A DNA stretch of 64,000 nt, from positions 1 to 64,000 of the forward strand of contig CAZLWA010000056.1 of the NCBI GenBank assembly GCA_964563165.1, given 5' to 3'. Every line of letters begins with the position of its first letter. Within the stretch, counting starts at the first letter, position 1. A program made the translations under genes and the position numbers. Below are positions 35,681 to 43,880 of this stretch, piece by piece. The stretch is from CAZLWA01 sp964563165 (GTDB taxonomy: Bacteria > CLD3 > SB21). Below the pieces are notes generated by a model. The model saw only the letters and a list, made by a program, of their open reading frames with translations, did not search any database and was not told the DNA's origin.

Positions 35681-36424
35681 ATGAAAATCGTCCTGACAGC
35701 GCTCGGTTTTACAGCGGCCTGGATGCTGGCTTCGTTCGGAGAAAATATGAAATTCTTCAAAAATATTTCCGATGTGAAGGTAGTTGCGTATGCTCCGATT
35801 CCGGCATACGGCATCCGCCACGCCGCTCCGGCTGAAGGAAAGATTACCGGTAAGGTATTCATTAGTAAATCTACGGCGAACATCGGCCGGTCCTCCGCTA
35901 AAGGCTTGTACGGCAAGAGCGCATCGCGCCTTACACAAGGCGGAAGTGCGGACCGCAAAGCGGTGGTATTCGTGGTCAAAGCTTCAGGATATTTCCCGCT
36001 GCCGCAGGCGCATCCGGCCATGCGGCAGAAAAACGTGGCCATCGTTCCGCACGTTCTTCCGGTGCTGGTCGGTACTACGGTGGATTTTCCCAACGAAGAC
36101 GAAATTTATCATAACATTTTTTCACTTTCATCGACCAAAGCATTTGACTTGGGTCGTTATGCCAAAGGTTTTTCGAAGTCCGTGACGTTCAATAAAGTCG
36201 GCCCCGTTAAGGTTTTTTGCGATATTCATTCCCAAATGGGCGGTATTATTTTTGTCTTGCAGAATCCTTATTTTGCCACCGTCGGCATTGACGGAACCTA
36301 TACGATTAATGGGGTACCCGGTGGCACGTATGATGTGGCTGTTTGGCAGGAAACCGGCGCATCACCGATTCAGAAAGTTACCGTCAGCGGCGGCGAACCG
36401 TCGGAAGTGAATTTCTCATTTTAA
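35681..36424 (+). CDS. Exported cupredoxin with carboxypeptidase-regulatory-like tail
   Basis: 247 residues; ATG 35681 follows AGGAG by six bases. An N-terminal hydrophobic segment suggests export. The central cupredoxin domain has a full type 1 copper set: His144 in IYHNIF, then Cys180, His183 and Met186 in CDIHSQM, the pattern of the plastocyanin-like proteins often annotated as methylamine-utilisation proteins. The last ~55 residues form a small beta-sandwich (IDGTYTINGVPGGTYDVAVW). It probably exchanges electrons with the diheme cytochrome encoded two genes upstream. Confidence 0.88.
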   Translation: MKIVLTALGFTAAWMLASFGENMKFFKNISDVKVVAYAPIPAYGIRHAAPAEGKITGKVFISKSTANIGRSSAKGLYGKSASRLTQGGSADRKAVVFVVKASGYFPLPQAHPAMRQKNVAIVPHVLPVLVGTTVDFPNEDEIYHNIFSLSSTKAFDLGRYAKGFSKSVTFNKVGPVKVFCDIHSQMGGIIFVLQNPYFATVGIDGTYTINGVPGGTYDVAVWQETGASPIQKVTVSGGEPSEVNFSF

Positions 36425-36537
36425 CCGTTTGAGCAAATCGTTAGATAGCCCCGGGGAACGTCTCATTGCTGAATCTTCCTATCATTCTTCATTGCACCCG
36501 CACGCTGACAACCCCCGTTTAACAACAGTCATATAAC

Positions 36538-36566
36538 TTGCATAGTTTGATTTTAGTTTGTAAATT
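36538..36566 (+). promoter_or_regulatory. Weak sigma-70-like promoter upstream of the TPR lipoprotein
   Basis: TTGCAT and TAAATT separated by 17 nt, ending 49 nt before the lipoprotein ATG. Both boxes are imperfect. The rest of the 191-nt gap 36425-36615 shows no gene or strong hairpin. Confidence 0.3.
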
Positions 36567-36615
36567 GCCAGCCGTTTTGTATTTTTTTCACATAACTGGA
36601 GGATGCAATTCAAAA

Positions 36616-37143
36616 ATGAAAAACTTATTTCTGGCAGCCGCTCTGTCGGCATTTATAGTATTCATCGGATCGGGCTGCGGCAAAAACCCAAAAATGTCGC
36701 CCGGAGAGTATTTAGCCGCTGCCGATTCACTGACCCGGGAAGGCCGGTATGTGGAGGCGATTCAATCGTTAGACGACATGGATAAATGGTATCCGCGGGA
36801 CACGGCAACGATCATTAAGGTCGGCGTTTTGCGGGCCGACGTGTACGCGGTGCATCTGAATGATTATTCTAAAGCAATCGCATCCCTGCAAAAAATCGTC
36901 GACGCGTATCCGGACGACCCGCTGGCGGCGACGTGTCTTTTCAAAATCGGTTTTACGTATGAAACGGAAATGAAAGATATCGTGAAAGCGAAGCAAGCAT
37001 ATGAAGCATTTCTAAAAAAATATCCCGATCATGAACTTGCCTCCAGCGTGAGACTGTCGATGGATCATTTGGGTGAGAGCGATGAAGAATTGCTCGAGAG
37101 AATACTGAAAAAAAGTGAATCCGGCGCGGCCAAAGGAAAATAA
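36616..37143 (+). CDS. TPR lipoprotein
   Basis: ATG 36616; GGAGG lies a rather long 13 bases upstream. The lipoprotein signal ends in a GSGC lipobox. The 175-residue product has two to three TPRs of the BamD/YbgF type (YVEAIQSLDDMDKWYPRD, YSKAIASLQKIVDAYPDD, AKQAYEAFLKKYPDHELA). It could be an envelope-assembly scaffold, but is too short for BamD (about 240 residues). Its stop overlaps the pyruvate kinase start (TAATG), so the two genes are coupled despite unrelated functions. Confidence 0.82.
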   Translation: MKNLFLAAALSAFIVFIGSGCGKNPKMSPGEYLAAADSLTREGRYVEAIQSLDDMDKWYPRDTATIIKVGVLRADVYAVHLNDYSKAIASLQKIVDAYPDDPLAATCLFKIGFTYETEMKDIVKAKQAYEAFLKKYPDHELASSVRLSMDHLGESDEELLERILKKSESGAAKGK

Positions 37144-38567
37144 TGTATAAAACCCATGCCAAAATCATTTGTACGCTAGGTCCGTCGTCGAGCGATTACG
37201 AGACGATCGAAAAGATGATCCTTGCCGGGATGGACATCGCGAGACTCAATTTCTCGCACGGTTCATGGGAAGGCCACTTGCAGGTGATGCAGCATATCCG
37301 TAAAGCGGCAGCCAAGGCGGGCAAGCCGGTCGCGATTCTGCAGGATTTGCAAGGGCCGAAAATTCGTATCGGAACTTTTAAAGAAGGCCAGACCGACCTG
37401 AAGAACGGCGAGCGCTTCACGATCACGAGCCGGGACGTGGAGGGCGACGACACTATCGTTTCCACCACTTACAAAGAGCTTCCCAAAGACGTTAGGTTCG
37501 GCGATGAATTGCTCATTGATGACGGGCTCCTGACGATCAAAGTTATTGAGAACAACGGTACGGATGTCGCATGCGAAGTGGTGAACGGCGGAATTTTGAA
37601 AAATAACAAGGGCATTAACCTGCCGGGAGTAGTTATCAGTGCGCCGTCCCTGACCGACAAAGATACGGAAGATCTGTTGTTCGGGTTGGAAAACGGCGTG
37701 GACTATGTGGCGTTGTCTTTTGTGCGGAAGCCGGAGGATATTTTGAATGTCAAGGAAATCATACGCGGCTCAAAGAAAGAGGCGCTGGTCATTGCTAAGA
37801 TTGAAAAGCCCGAAGCCCTGAATTGCATAGACCGGATCATTGCCATCAGTGATGCTATCATGGTGGCGCGCGGCGATCTGGGCGTGGAAATGAAGACGGA
37901 GGAAGTGCCTCCCATACAAAAAAAATTGATTGCGCTGTGCAATAAAGCCGGCGTGCCGGTGATCACCGCCACCCAAATGCTTGATTCGATGGTCCATAAT
38001 CCGCGGCCCACGCGGGCGGAAGCGTCGGACGTCGCCAATGCCATTTTGGACGGTTCGGATGCCGTGATGCTTTCGGCGGAAACGGCATCGGGGAATTATC
38101 CGATCGAAACCATCACCGTCATGAAACGGATCATTAAATTGATCGAAAAGGATATGCCGACGGATTACACGCGCCGCCGCCGCAGCCCGGGAGAAAAACC
38201 CACGCTGCAGGAAGGTATTGCCGTGGTATCCTGTTCGCTTGCGGAAATGCTTGAGGTGGATGCGATCGTGAGTATTACGCTGACCGGAGCGATGTCACGC
38301 CTGATCGCTAAATACCGTCCGAAGATGCCGATTATTGCGATCACACACACGGAAAGCGTTTTGAGGCAGCTCAATTTGGTCTGGGGCGTGCAAGGGCTTA
38401 TTCTTCCCGATCTGAAAACGAATATTGACGACAGCGTCAATCAGATCAAAAAGGCGCTGGTGGATGCCGGACATTTAGAAACAGGAAATAAATTTGTTAT
38501 TACGGCCGGGCTGCCGTTCAGTTCGCGCGGGCCGACAAACAGCGTGCGCGTAGAAACGATAGGATAG
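37143..38567 (+). CDS. pyk: Pyruvate kinase
   Basis: Final ATP-generating step of glycolysis, phosphoenolpyruvate to pyruvate. 474 residues, typical of the type without the extra C-terminal PEP-utiliser domain. Motifs: CTLGPSS at the N-terminus, ARLNFSHG, IAKIEKPEAL with the catalytic Lys, MVARGDLGVEM (metal site), TATQMLDSM and RAEASDVANAILDG. The C-terminal regulatory domain is complete. Starts within the stop of the TPR lipoprotein and ends at a good terminator. Confidence 0.97.
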   Translation: MYKTHAKIICTLGPSSSDYETIEKMILAGMDIARLNFSHGSWEGHLQVMQHIRKAAAKAGKPVAILQDLQGPKIRIGTFKEGQTDLKNGERFTITSRDVEGDDTIVSTTYKELPKDVRFGDELLIDDGLLTIKVIENNGTDVACEVVNGGILKNNKGINLPGVVISAPSLTDKDTEDLLFGLENGVDYVALSFVRKPEDILNVKEIIRGSKKEALVIAKIEKPEALNCIDRIIAISDAIMVARGDLGVEMKTEEVPPIQKKLIALCNKAGVPVITATQMLDSMVHNPRPTRAEASDVANAILDGSDAVMLSAETASGNYPIETITVMKRIIKLIEKDMPTDYTRRRRSPGEKPTLQEGIAVVSCSLAEMLEVDAIVSITLTGAMSRLIAKYRPKMPIIAITHTESVLRQLNLVWGVQGLILPDLKTNIDDSVNQIKKALVDAGHLETGNKFVITAGLPFSSRGPTNSVRVETIG

Positions 38568-38587
38568 GTTTGCGAAACAAGTTTGTG

Positions 38588-38618
38588 AAAAGGCGATTCA
38601 AGTGAGTCGCCTTTTTTT
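38588..38618. terminator. Bidirectional terminator between pyk and der
   Basis: Stem AAAGGCGA / TCGCCTTT, extendable through TTCA/TGAG with one G-T pair, followed on the + strand by seven T and on the - strand by a shorter T-run. It sits between the two convergent genes and touches the der stop codon. Confidence 0.88.
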
Positions 38619-39978
38619 ATTTATACCGATCTCTGTTTTTCTTGCGGAAGGCGAGCGAGAGGGGAACGCCTTGAAATCCGAATGTCTCGCGCATTTGATG
38701 CTCGATGTATTGGCGGTAGTTGGCCGGAATCAGGGCCGGTTCGTTGGAAAAGAACGCAAAGACCGGCGGGCGGGATTTAATCTGCGTAACGTAATTGATC
38801 CGTATATCCTTGCCGCGAACAGCCGGCGGATGATTTTTTGAAATGGCTTTCTTGAGAAAGTCATTCAGTTTGGCAGTGCCGATGGTTTTGTTGCGTTCGT
38901 CGAACACCTGCTTGGCGGTCTCGATCGCTTTCATCACGCGTTGTTTGGTCAACGCGGAAATAAAAACGAACGGCAAGTACGTCGTTGAGCCGAGCGCGTT
39001 GTTGATATTTTTTTGATAGGCCAAATACGTGGTATCCGTCTTTCCGATCATATCCCATTTATTGATCACGATCACCAGCCCTTTTTTCAAATGCCGCGCT
39101 TCTTCCAGGACGTGAATGTCCTGCGCCGCAATTCCTTCCGACGCATCCAGAAGCAACAATCCCACATCGCATTCCTGAATGGTCTTTATCGTCCGCAGCG
39201 CGCTGTAAAATTCCAAATTCTCTTTGACTTTCGTTTTTCGCCGCAGTCCCGCAGTGTCGATCAGTTTATATTTCGTGTCCTTGTACACGAAATCGGTATC
39301 AATGGCGTCGCGCGTGGTTCCGGGAATATCGGACACGATGTGCCTGTTTTTTCCGATGACCGCGTTCACAAACGAAGATTTACCCACATTGGGCTTGCCG
39401 ATAATGGCTAATTTGATCACATCGTCTTCGAATTCAATTTCTTCGGTGCTGGCGGGAAATTGAGGGCCCAGCAAGGACAAGATCTCATCCAGCAGATCGC
39501 CGATGTTGCGGCTGTTGAGCGCGGAGATACTGAACGGCTTGCCGAGTCCCAAACGGTACACCTGGCTGTCGGCGGATATATTTTGATTGATCTTTTCATT
39601 GTCCACTTTGTTGACGACCAGGAGCGACCTTTTCCCGGAGCGTTTTAAGGCCTCGGCAATGTGGAGTTCGGTGGTCGTTAAGCCCGACACGGCATCTATG
39701 AGCAGCAGGGCGAGGTCGGATTCTTCAATGGCCAATTGAGCTTGTTCGCGGATAGCAACGCTCATCTGATCCTGATCGTCGGGCATGTACCCGCCGGTGT
39801 CAATGACGACAAATTGCTTTCCGCTCCATTCGGCAATTTCATAATGCCGATCACGCGTAACGCCGGGCGTATCATGCACGATCGCGTCCTGTTCACCGAG
39901 GATACGATTGAACAGCGTAGACTTGCCGACGTTCGGGCGCCCTACGATCGAGACAACGGGTAAGCGATTTATCTTCAT
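38617..39978 (-). CDS. der: Ribosome assembly GTPase Der (EngA)
   Basis: 453 residues with the diagnostic tandem GTPase domains: G1 GRPNVGKST and DTPGVTRD in the first, GKPNVGKSS and DIPGTTRD in the second, and NKVD and NKWD as the two guanine-specificity motifs. The C-terminal KH-like domain ends RKKNRDRYK. Der is needed for 50S subunit maturation. The gene stands alone, convergent with pyk and divergent from the SMC-like ATPase. Confidence 0.98.
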   Translation of the reverse strand: MKINRLPVVSIVGRPNVGKSTLFNRILGEQDAIVHDTPGVTRDRHYEIAEWSGKQFVVIDTGGYMPDDQDQMSVAIREQAQLAIEESDLALLLIDAVSGLTTTELHIAEALKRSGKRSLLVVNKVDNEKINQNISADSQVYRLGLGKPFSISALNSRNIGDLLDEILSLLGPQFPASTEEIEFEDDVIKLAIIGKPNVGKSSFVNAVIGKNRHIVSDIPGTTRDAIDTDFVYKDTKYKLIDTAGLRRKTKVKENLEFYSALRTIKTIQECDVGLLLLDASEGIAAQDIHVLEEARHLKKGLVIVINKWDMIGKTDTTYLAYQKNINNALGSTTYLPFVFISALTKQRVMKAIETAKQVFDERNKTIGTAKLNDFLKKAISKNHPPAVRGKDIRINYVTQIKSRPPVFAFFSNEPALIPANYRQYIEHQMRETFGFQGVPLSLAFRKKNRDRYK

Positions 39979-40004
39979 ACGGGGATTTTGTAAATGCTTA
40001 TAGC

Positions 40005-40033
40005 TTGAATATGAAAATCGAATTTAGTATGAT
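40005..40033 (+). promoter_or_regulatory. Sigma-70-like promoter of the SMC-like ATPase
   Basis: TTGAAT and TATGAT separated by exactly 17 nt, ending 42 nt before the ATG at 40076, in the divergent gap between der and the ATPase. This is one of the better promoter matches in the window. Confidence 0.6.
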
Positions 40034-40075
40034 ACTTATAAAAGGGTATTCTTTCAAGCTAAATTCAATGAGGCC

Positions 40076-41953
40076 ATGGTTTTTCAACAGATCGAATTGA
40101 TCAATATCAAACAATTCGCCAATCGAAAATTCTTATTTCAAACCGGGTGGAATGAGATCACGCTGGGAAACCTGGGCGGGAAATCCACGGTCATTGAAGC
40201 CGTCCAGGCGGCTTTCAGTTCGGTATCTCCCGCCGCGCCGTTTTTTAAAATGCATACGGAAGAAACGGCAGTTCATCTTGATATTTTATTAAAGGGAATT
40301 ATTTTCAGCGTCCAAAAAAGATGGGACCGTCAGAAACCGGCTGCGTGGTCGGCCGTTTCGCACGAGAGACAGTATGACCTTTTGAATGCCGACGAACGGC
40401 TGCAATGGATGAAGTTTTTTGTCCAGGTTAATTTCAAAACCGGCAGTGAAGCGGACCTGCCGGCCGAACTTATTGAACGCCGGTATCATTTTTTAGTTCA
40501 ATGTCTCTATCAGCCCGCCGTCGAATGGCTGGACAGGTTAATGGAACGGGATTTCCGCGACTGCTTGTTCTCGGCCGAGCCGTACGAACACGTTGCAGAT
40601 AAACTGTCTCAGCTCGAACAGACGGCTTCTACCGACCTGCAGCGTCTCAAACTGACCGAGCAAAAGCTGATACTGGATCGGAAAGCGTTCGACCATCGCC
40701 GCCGGGAAACTGAAAAATTGGATCACGAAATTAAACGGACCGAATTGCTGATGCGGCAACTACAGGAGCATCATGAGCAAGTGCAGGCGGAGCAGGCACA
40801 AACAGAGAGTCTCCACGAATACATCGCCGAGAAGAAAAGTGAAATTGAAAGGATCGAAATTGAATTGACGGCGTATCAAAAGATACGCGATGCCCAAGCG
40901 CGACTTCACTATTCAGATGATGAAATAGCGGAGCTCAACGCCAAGCGAAAAGGGTATGAGGATTTGACGCAACGCGTCACGGATTTGGAGCAAAAGGTTA
41001 TTGAACGGAGCCATTTGAGTAAAAATCTTGCGGGGATCCAGAATGAGATTCAGAAGCTGCAGGCATCGCGGGAATTAGCCGCGGTAGATCCCGGCGGAGG
41101 AAAGGACATTGATTCAACGGGCCAAATCGGGTTGTATGAATCCGAAATTCGCCGTATCCGGGCATTGCTGGACGGCGACTCCGATCTGGAGGAAAGGTTG
41201 GAAAATCTGCACCGGGAGAAGCTTTCGTATCAGACTGCGAACGAGCGGTATTTGACCGTTACGCGGACGGAACATCTGCTGACGCAAGAGGATTCCAAGA
41301 CCGTTGAGAATAGGATTGAAAAATTACTGGAGCAGCTCGCTCAGGGCGAAAAGAACCTGGAGGAGCTGCAGGCGTCGGTCCATGAAAACCGCTATCGCGA
41401 CCGGATGAATATGCTGCAGCAGGTGAGCCAACAGATTCTGGAACTGAGAAAAAAATCCGAGGAGCTGATCCAACGCCGGTCCGCTCTCACCAGGGTCGGC
41501 GAGACGCACTCCTCCGGTCATGAAGACGTGGAGAAACAAATTCGCCAGCGAATAACTTTGAAGCGTTATCTGGCGCTGATGAGAGAAGCTATGCGACATC
41601 TCAAACAAACCGCTGCGGAAAAAATGAACGGGGATTTTCTTGAGTCGTTGAACAGCCACGCAGCGTCCACGCCGTGGCCGAACGAATTTATTCGATTGAT
41701 TTCCATCGTGAATGATCCGGATGCAAAATCGAGGGAGCATTCGTTGAAACGATTTTCACATACCGAATTGCGGCGCTTTAGCCTGTGGCTGCATCTTTCA
41801 ATGATCCGGATTTTTACTTCGCTGGATTGCGTTATTCTCGATGAGCATCTGGCGTGGATGTTTGATCATGAGGAGCTCAACCGGATCTACACGATGGCCG
41901 ACCGCATGAGCTTGGAACAACTTATTTTCTTCCAGAGGATGCCCTTTTCTTAG
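40076..41953 (+). CDS. Orphan SMC/Rad50-like coiled-coil ATPase with altered P-loop
   Basis: 625 residues. An N-terminal ATPase half has IELINIKQF and a P-loop reading LGNLGGKST (residues 30-38): the Lys and Ser are kept, but two of the three loop glycines are Leu. A long coiled-coil region (~180-490) follows. The C-terminal half has FSHTELRRFSLWL where LSGGE-type signatures occur, then Walker B CVILDEHLAWMFD. This is the head-coil-head plan of RecF/Rad50-type ATPases, here short and without a Zn-hook CxxC that I can see. No SbcD-like nuclease is adjacent; the neighbouring EEP-family gene is 2 kb away. Function unknown. Confidence 0.78.
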   Translation: MVFQQIELINIKQFANRKFLFQTGWNEITLGNLGGKSTVIEAVQAAFSSVSPAAPFFKMHTEETAVHLDILLKGIIFSVQKRWDRQKPAAWSAVSHERQYDLLNADERLQWMKFFVQVNFKTGSEADLPAELIERRYHFLVQCLYQPAVEWLDRLMERDFRDCLFSAEPYEHVADKLSQLEQTASTDLQRLKLTEQKLILDRKAFDHRRRETEKLDHEIKRTELLMRQLQEHHEQVQAEQAQTESLHEYIAEKKSEIERIEIELTAYQKIRDAQARLHYSDDEIAELNAKRKGYEDLTQRVTDLEQKVIERSHLSKNLAGIQNEIQKLQASRELAAVDPGGGKDIDSTGQIGLYESEIRRIRALLDGDSDLEERLENLHREKLSYQTANERYLTVTRTEHLLTQEDSKTVENRIEKLLEQLAQGEKNLEELQASVHENRYRDRMNMLQQVSQQILELRKKSEELIQRRSALTRVGETHSSGHEDVEKQIRQRITLKRYLALMREAMRHLKQTAAEKMNGDFLESLNSHAASTPWPNEFIRLISIVNDPDAKSREHSLKRFSHTELRRFSLWLHLSMIRIFTSLDCVILDEHLAWMFDHEELNRIYTMADRMSLEQLIFFQRMPFS

Positions 41954-41961
41954 ACTTACTC

Positions 41962-42717
41962 TCACTCTTCCAGGAGGCGCTTCATTTTGGTGAGTCGCTT
42001 CATATCGCTTCCCAGGCCTTTCGGAAGCTGAATCGCCTTTTGAAAAATAGCTTTGGCTTCGTCTTTCCGGTTCCAATCCAGATACAGCATTCCCAATTCA
42101 TACGGATGACGCATGACCGTGGGAGCAAGCCGCATGGCGTTTTTTAATGCTACCTCGGATTCTTTTCTGCCGCCCTGAGGCAGGCCGCCGAATAATAACG
42201 ATGCGAGACTGCGCTCCAGCCAGCTGACATTACCGAGCGCCCGGTAAAAAGAGCCTAGGATCGTGAACGCAACATCGTTGCCCGAATTCAGTTCTATGGC
42301 TCTGTCCAGCTCCTGTTTGATTTCCCGGGATAACTTCACTTTTGCACGGCTCCCTTCAAACATTGCGAGACTGCCTAAACTTGCCGCAAGCCATGCATGA
42401 CCTTCGGATACGGACGAATCCGCTTCGATACATTTCCTCGCATAATCCACCGCTTTGCGATACAAGGCCTCGCTTAGATTATTTTCCGATATATCGCTGA
42501 AGCAGACATATACACGAGACAGGCGCCATAGCAGCGCAGGATTATTGGGCTCCTGCGCAAGTGCGGATTCGTAAATTGCAATCGCTTCCGGATAATGAAT
42601 TTTGTTGAATTCAGCATCGCCGTCCTCAATGGGGGATCCTGACAACAGGAACGGGAAAGCCAGCGTAAGAATCACACCTCCCGCGAATTCCAGGTATTTT
42701 TTTAACGTCGTTTTCAT
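41962..42717 (-). CDS. Exported TPR-repeat protein
   Basis: ATG 42717 follows AAGG and starts a signal-like segment (YLEFAGGVILTLAFPFLLSG); 19 further upstream codons in frame look non-coding. The 251-residue product is a TPR array: EFNKIHYPEAIAIYESALA, ALYRKAVDYARKCIEAD, LGMLYLDWNRKDEAKAIFQKA. The overall pattern resembles RMDN-like TPR proteins of bacteria. Function unknown. It is convergent with the SMC-like ATPase, with only 8 nt between stops. Confidence 0.8.
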   Translation of the reverse strand: MKTTLKKYLEFAGGVILTLAFPFLLSGSPIEDGDAEFNKIHYPEAIAIYESALAQEPNNPALLWRLSRVYVCFSDISENNLSEALYRKAVDYARKCIEADSSVSEGHAWLAASLGSLAMFEGSRAKVKLSREIKQELDRAIELNSGNDVAFTILGSFYRALGNVSWLERSLASLLFGGLPQGGRKESEVALKNAMRLAPTVMRHPYELGMLYLDWNRKDEAKAIFQKAIQLPKGLGSDMKRLTKMKRLLEE

Positions 42718-42849
42718 GTGAACCTTGTTTTTTTTATCCACATTTTGCCGCTTAGAATATACTTGTTTGGACAATTAAAGTAAATCATTTTCACTTGATT
42801 TTTATAGGAGTAAACTGTATTATGCGGCAGTTAAGCGAAAGGGCACATA

Positions 42850-43509
42850 ATGGCCAAGCAATATGTATCAAATAAGGACGAAACGGTCCGGCTCTTTAAA
42901 AGCGATTTTTTGGAGTTTTTAAGCCGCACACACTGGTCAGTGCCGCTGTTTATCTTCGTGCCGGTGGCGGTGTATTGTTTATATCAGTCTATTGCGGTTT
43001 TGAATTTTTCAATCCCGGCCGTTATCGGGTGGGCTATAATCGGCCTCGTGTTGTGGACGGCAACGGAATATTTCATGCATCGTTTTGTATTTCATTTTGA
43101 ACCGCTCGGGCCCTGGACGGCGAAAATTCATTTTCTTCTTCACGGTGTGCATCACGATTATCCGATGGACTCAAAACGGCTGGTGATGCCTCCGGGGCTG
43201 AGCCTTCCATTGGCGGCGCTGTTCTATTTTCTATTTGCAGCAATATTTCAATCCAATATTGCTCCGCTTTATGCGGGCTTCATTGCCGGGTACCTGTGCT
43301 ACGACATGACGCACTACGCCATTCACCACCATAATCTTCATTCGCCTTTCTGGCTGGCCATCAAGAACCATCATGTCAAACATCACTTTCAGGATCCCAA
43401 GAAAGGCTTCGGCGTCAGTTCTCCGATCTGGGATTCTCTTCTGCATACGAATTTTGTCATCAACAGAAAGAACGAAGATACGGAAATAGTAGAAACTCCG
43501 CAAAGGTAG
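42850..43509 (+). CDS. Fatty acid hydroxylase superfamily membrane protein (FA2H-like)
   Basis: 219 residues with four membrane segments and the di-iron histidine clusters of the sterol desaturase/fatty acid 2-hydroxylase superfamily: HRFVFH, HGVHHDYP, HYAIHHH and HHVKHH. The HGVHHDYP form and the spacing are closest to Scs7/FA2H enzymes, which 2-hydroxylate the fatty acids of sphingolipids. AAAGG lies about eight bases before ATG 42850. In bacteria the substrate is often unknown. A sphingomyelinase-like phosphodiesterase is the next gene, convergent, which fits sphingolipid or hydroxy-lipid metabolism. Confidence 0.9.
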   Translation: MAKQYVSNKDETVRLFKSDFLEFLSRTHWSVPLFIFVPVAVYCLYQSIAVLNFSIPAVIGWAIIGLVLWTATEYFMHRFVFHFEPLGPWTAKIHFLLHGVHHDYPMDSKRLVMPPGLSLPLAALFYFLFAAIFQSNIAPLYAGFIAGYLCYDMTHYAIHHHNLHSPFWLAIKNHHVKHHFQDPKKGFGVSSPIWDSLLHTNFVINRKNEDTEIVETPQR

Positions 43510-43769
43510 CTTCACCGCCTGAATTTCAATAGTTCCCGGCGGCACAGTTTTGTGCGCCGGATGATCCGCATACACTTGTAAACCCGCTTTTATCCCTAAA
43601 CGTCCCCGGCATCTCTTCATGTCACCGTTTACTAAGCGTAGAATTAACGCCGGTACACATTTTCATTGTTTGGGCTCTTTCTTCAAAATACTTTAGCGCC
43701 TTCGTCATCCACATGCCCAATCATTCTTTCATTCCGGTTCGTACGACAGCCATTTCCGGTCGGGACAAG
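43510..43769. other. Intergenic region after the hydroxylase gene
   Basis: 260 nt without a convincing gene. A hairpin with one bulged base (CCGGCGGCACA / TGTGCGCCGG, 43536-43560) lies 27 nt after the hydroxylase stop but lacks a T-run, so termination there is uncertain. Short minus-strand frames exist but have neither ribosome sites nor recognisable motifs. Confidence 0.4.
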
Positions 43770-43880
43770 TCAGGGGAACCTCAGTATGAGCGGAAGGACG
43801 TACGAAAGAATGGTGAGTGCGGCGATAAGCGCAATTTCGCCAAGATCATTCGTTTTCTTTGGAGGATGATCAACTACCAT
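43770..43880 (-). CDS. Small single-helix membrane protein, 36 residues
   Basis: The ATG at 43880 lies eight bases after AGGAG inside the end of the phosphodiesterase gene and overlaps its stop (ATGGTAG). The peptide has a charged N-terminus (DHPPKKTNDLGE), one hydrophobic helix (IALIAALTILSYVLPLIL) and a final Arg-Phe-Pro. The combination of a strong ribosome site, translational overlap and a clean transmembrane segment makes a real small protein likely. No family recognised. It may assist or anchor the upstream phosphodiesterase. Confidence 0.55.
   Translation of the reverse strand: MVVDHPPKKTNDLGEIALIAALTILSYVLPLILRFP

Noticed and set aside
43231..43620. A 129-codon minus-strand frame covering the end of the hydroxylase gene and the gap behind it
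   Set aside because: Most of it is antisense to the histidine-rich hydroxylase. The 40 codons outside read plausibly but match nothing known and have no ribosome site.
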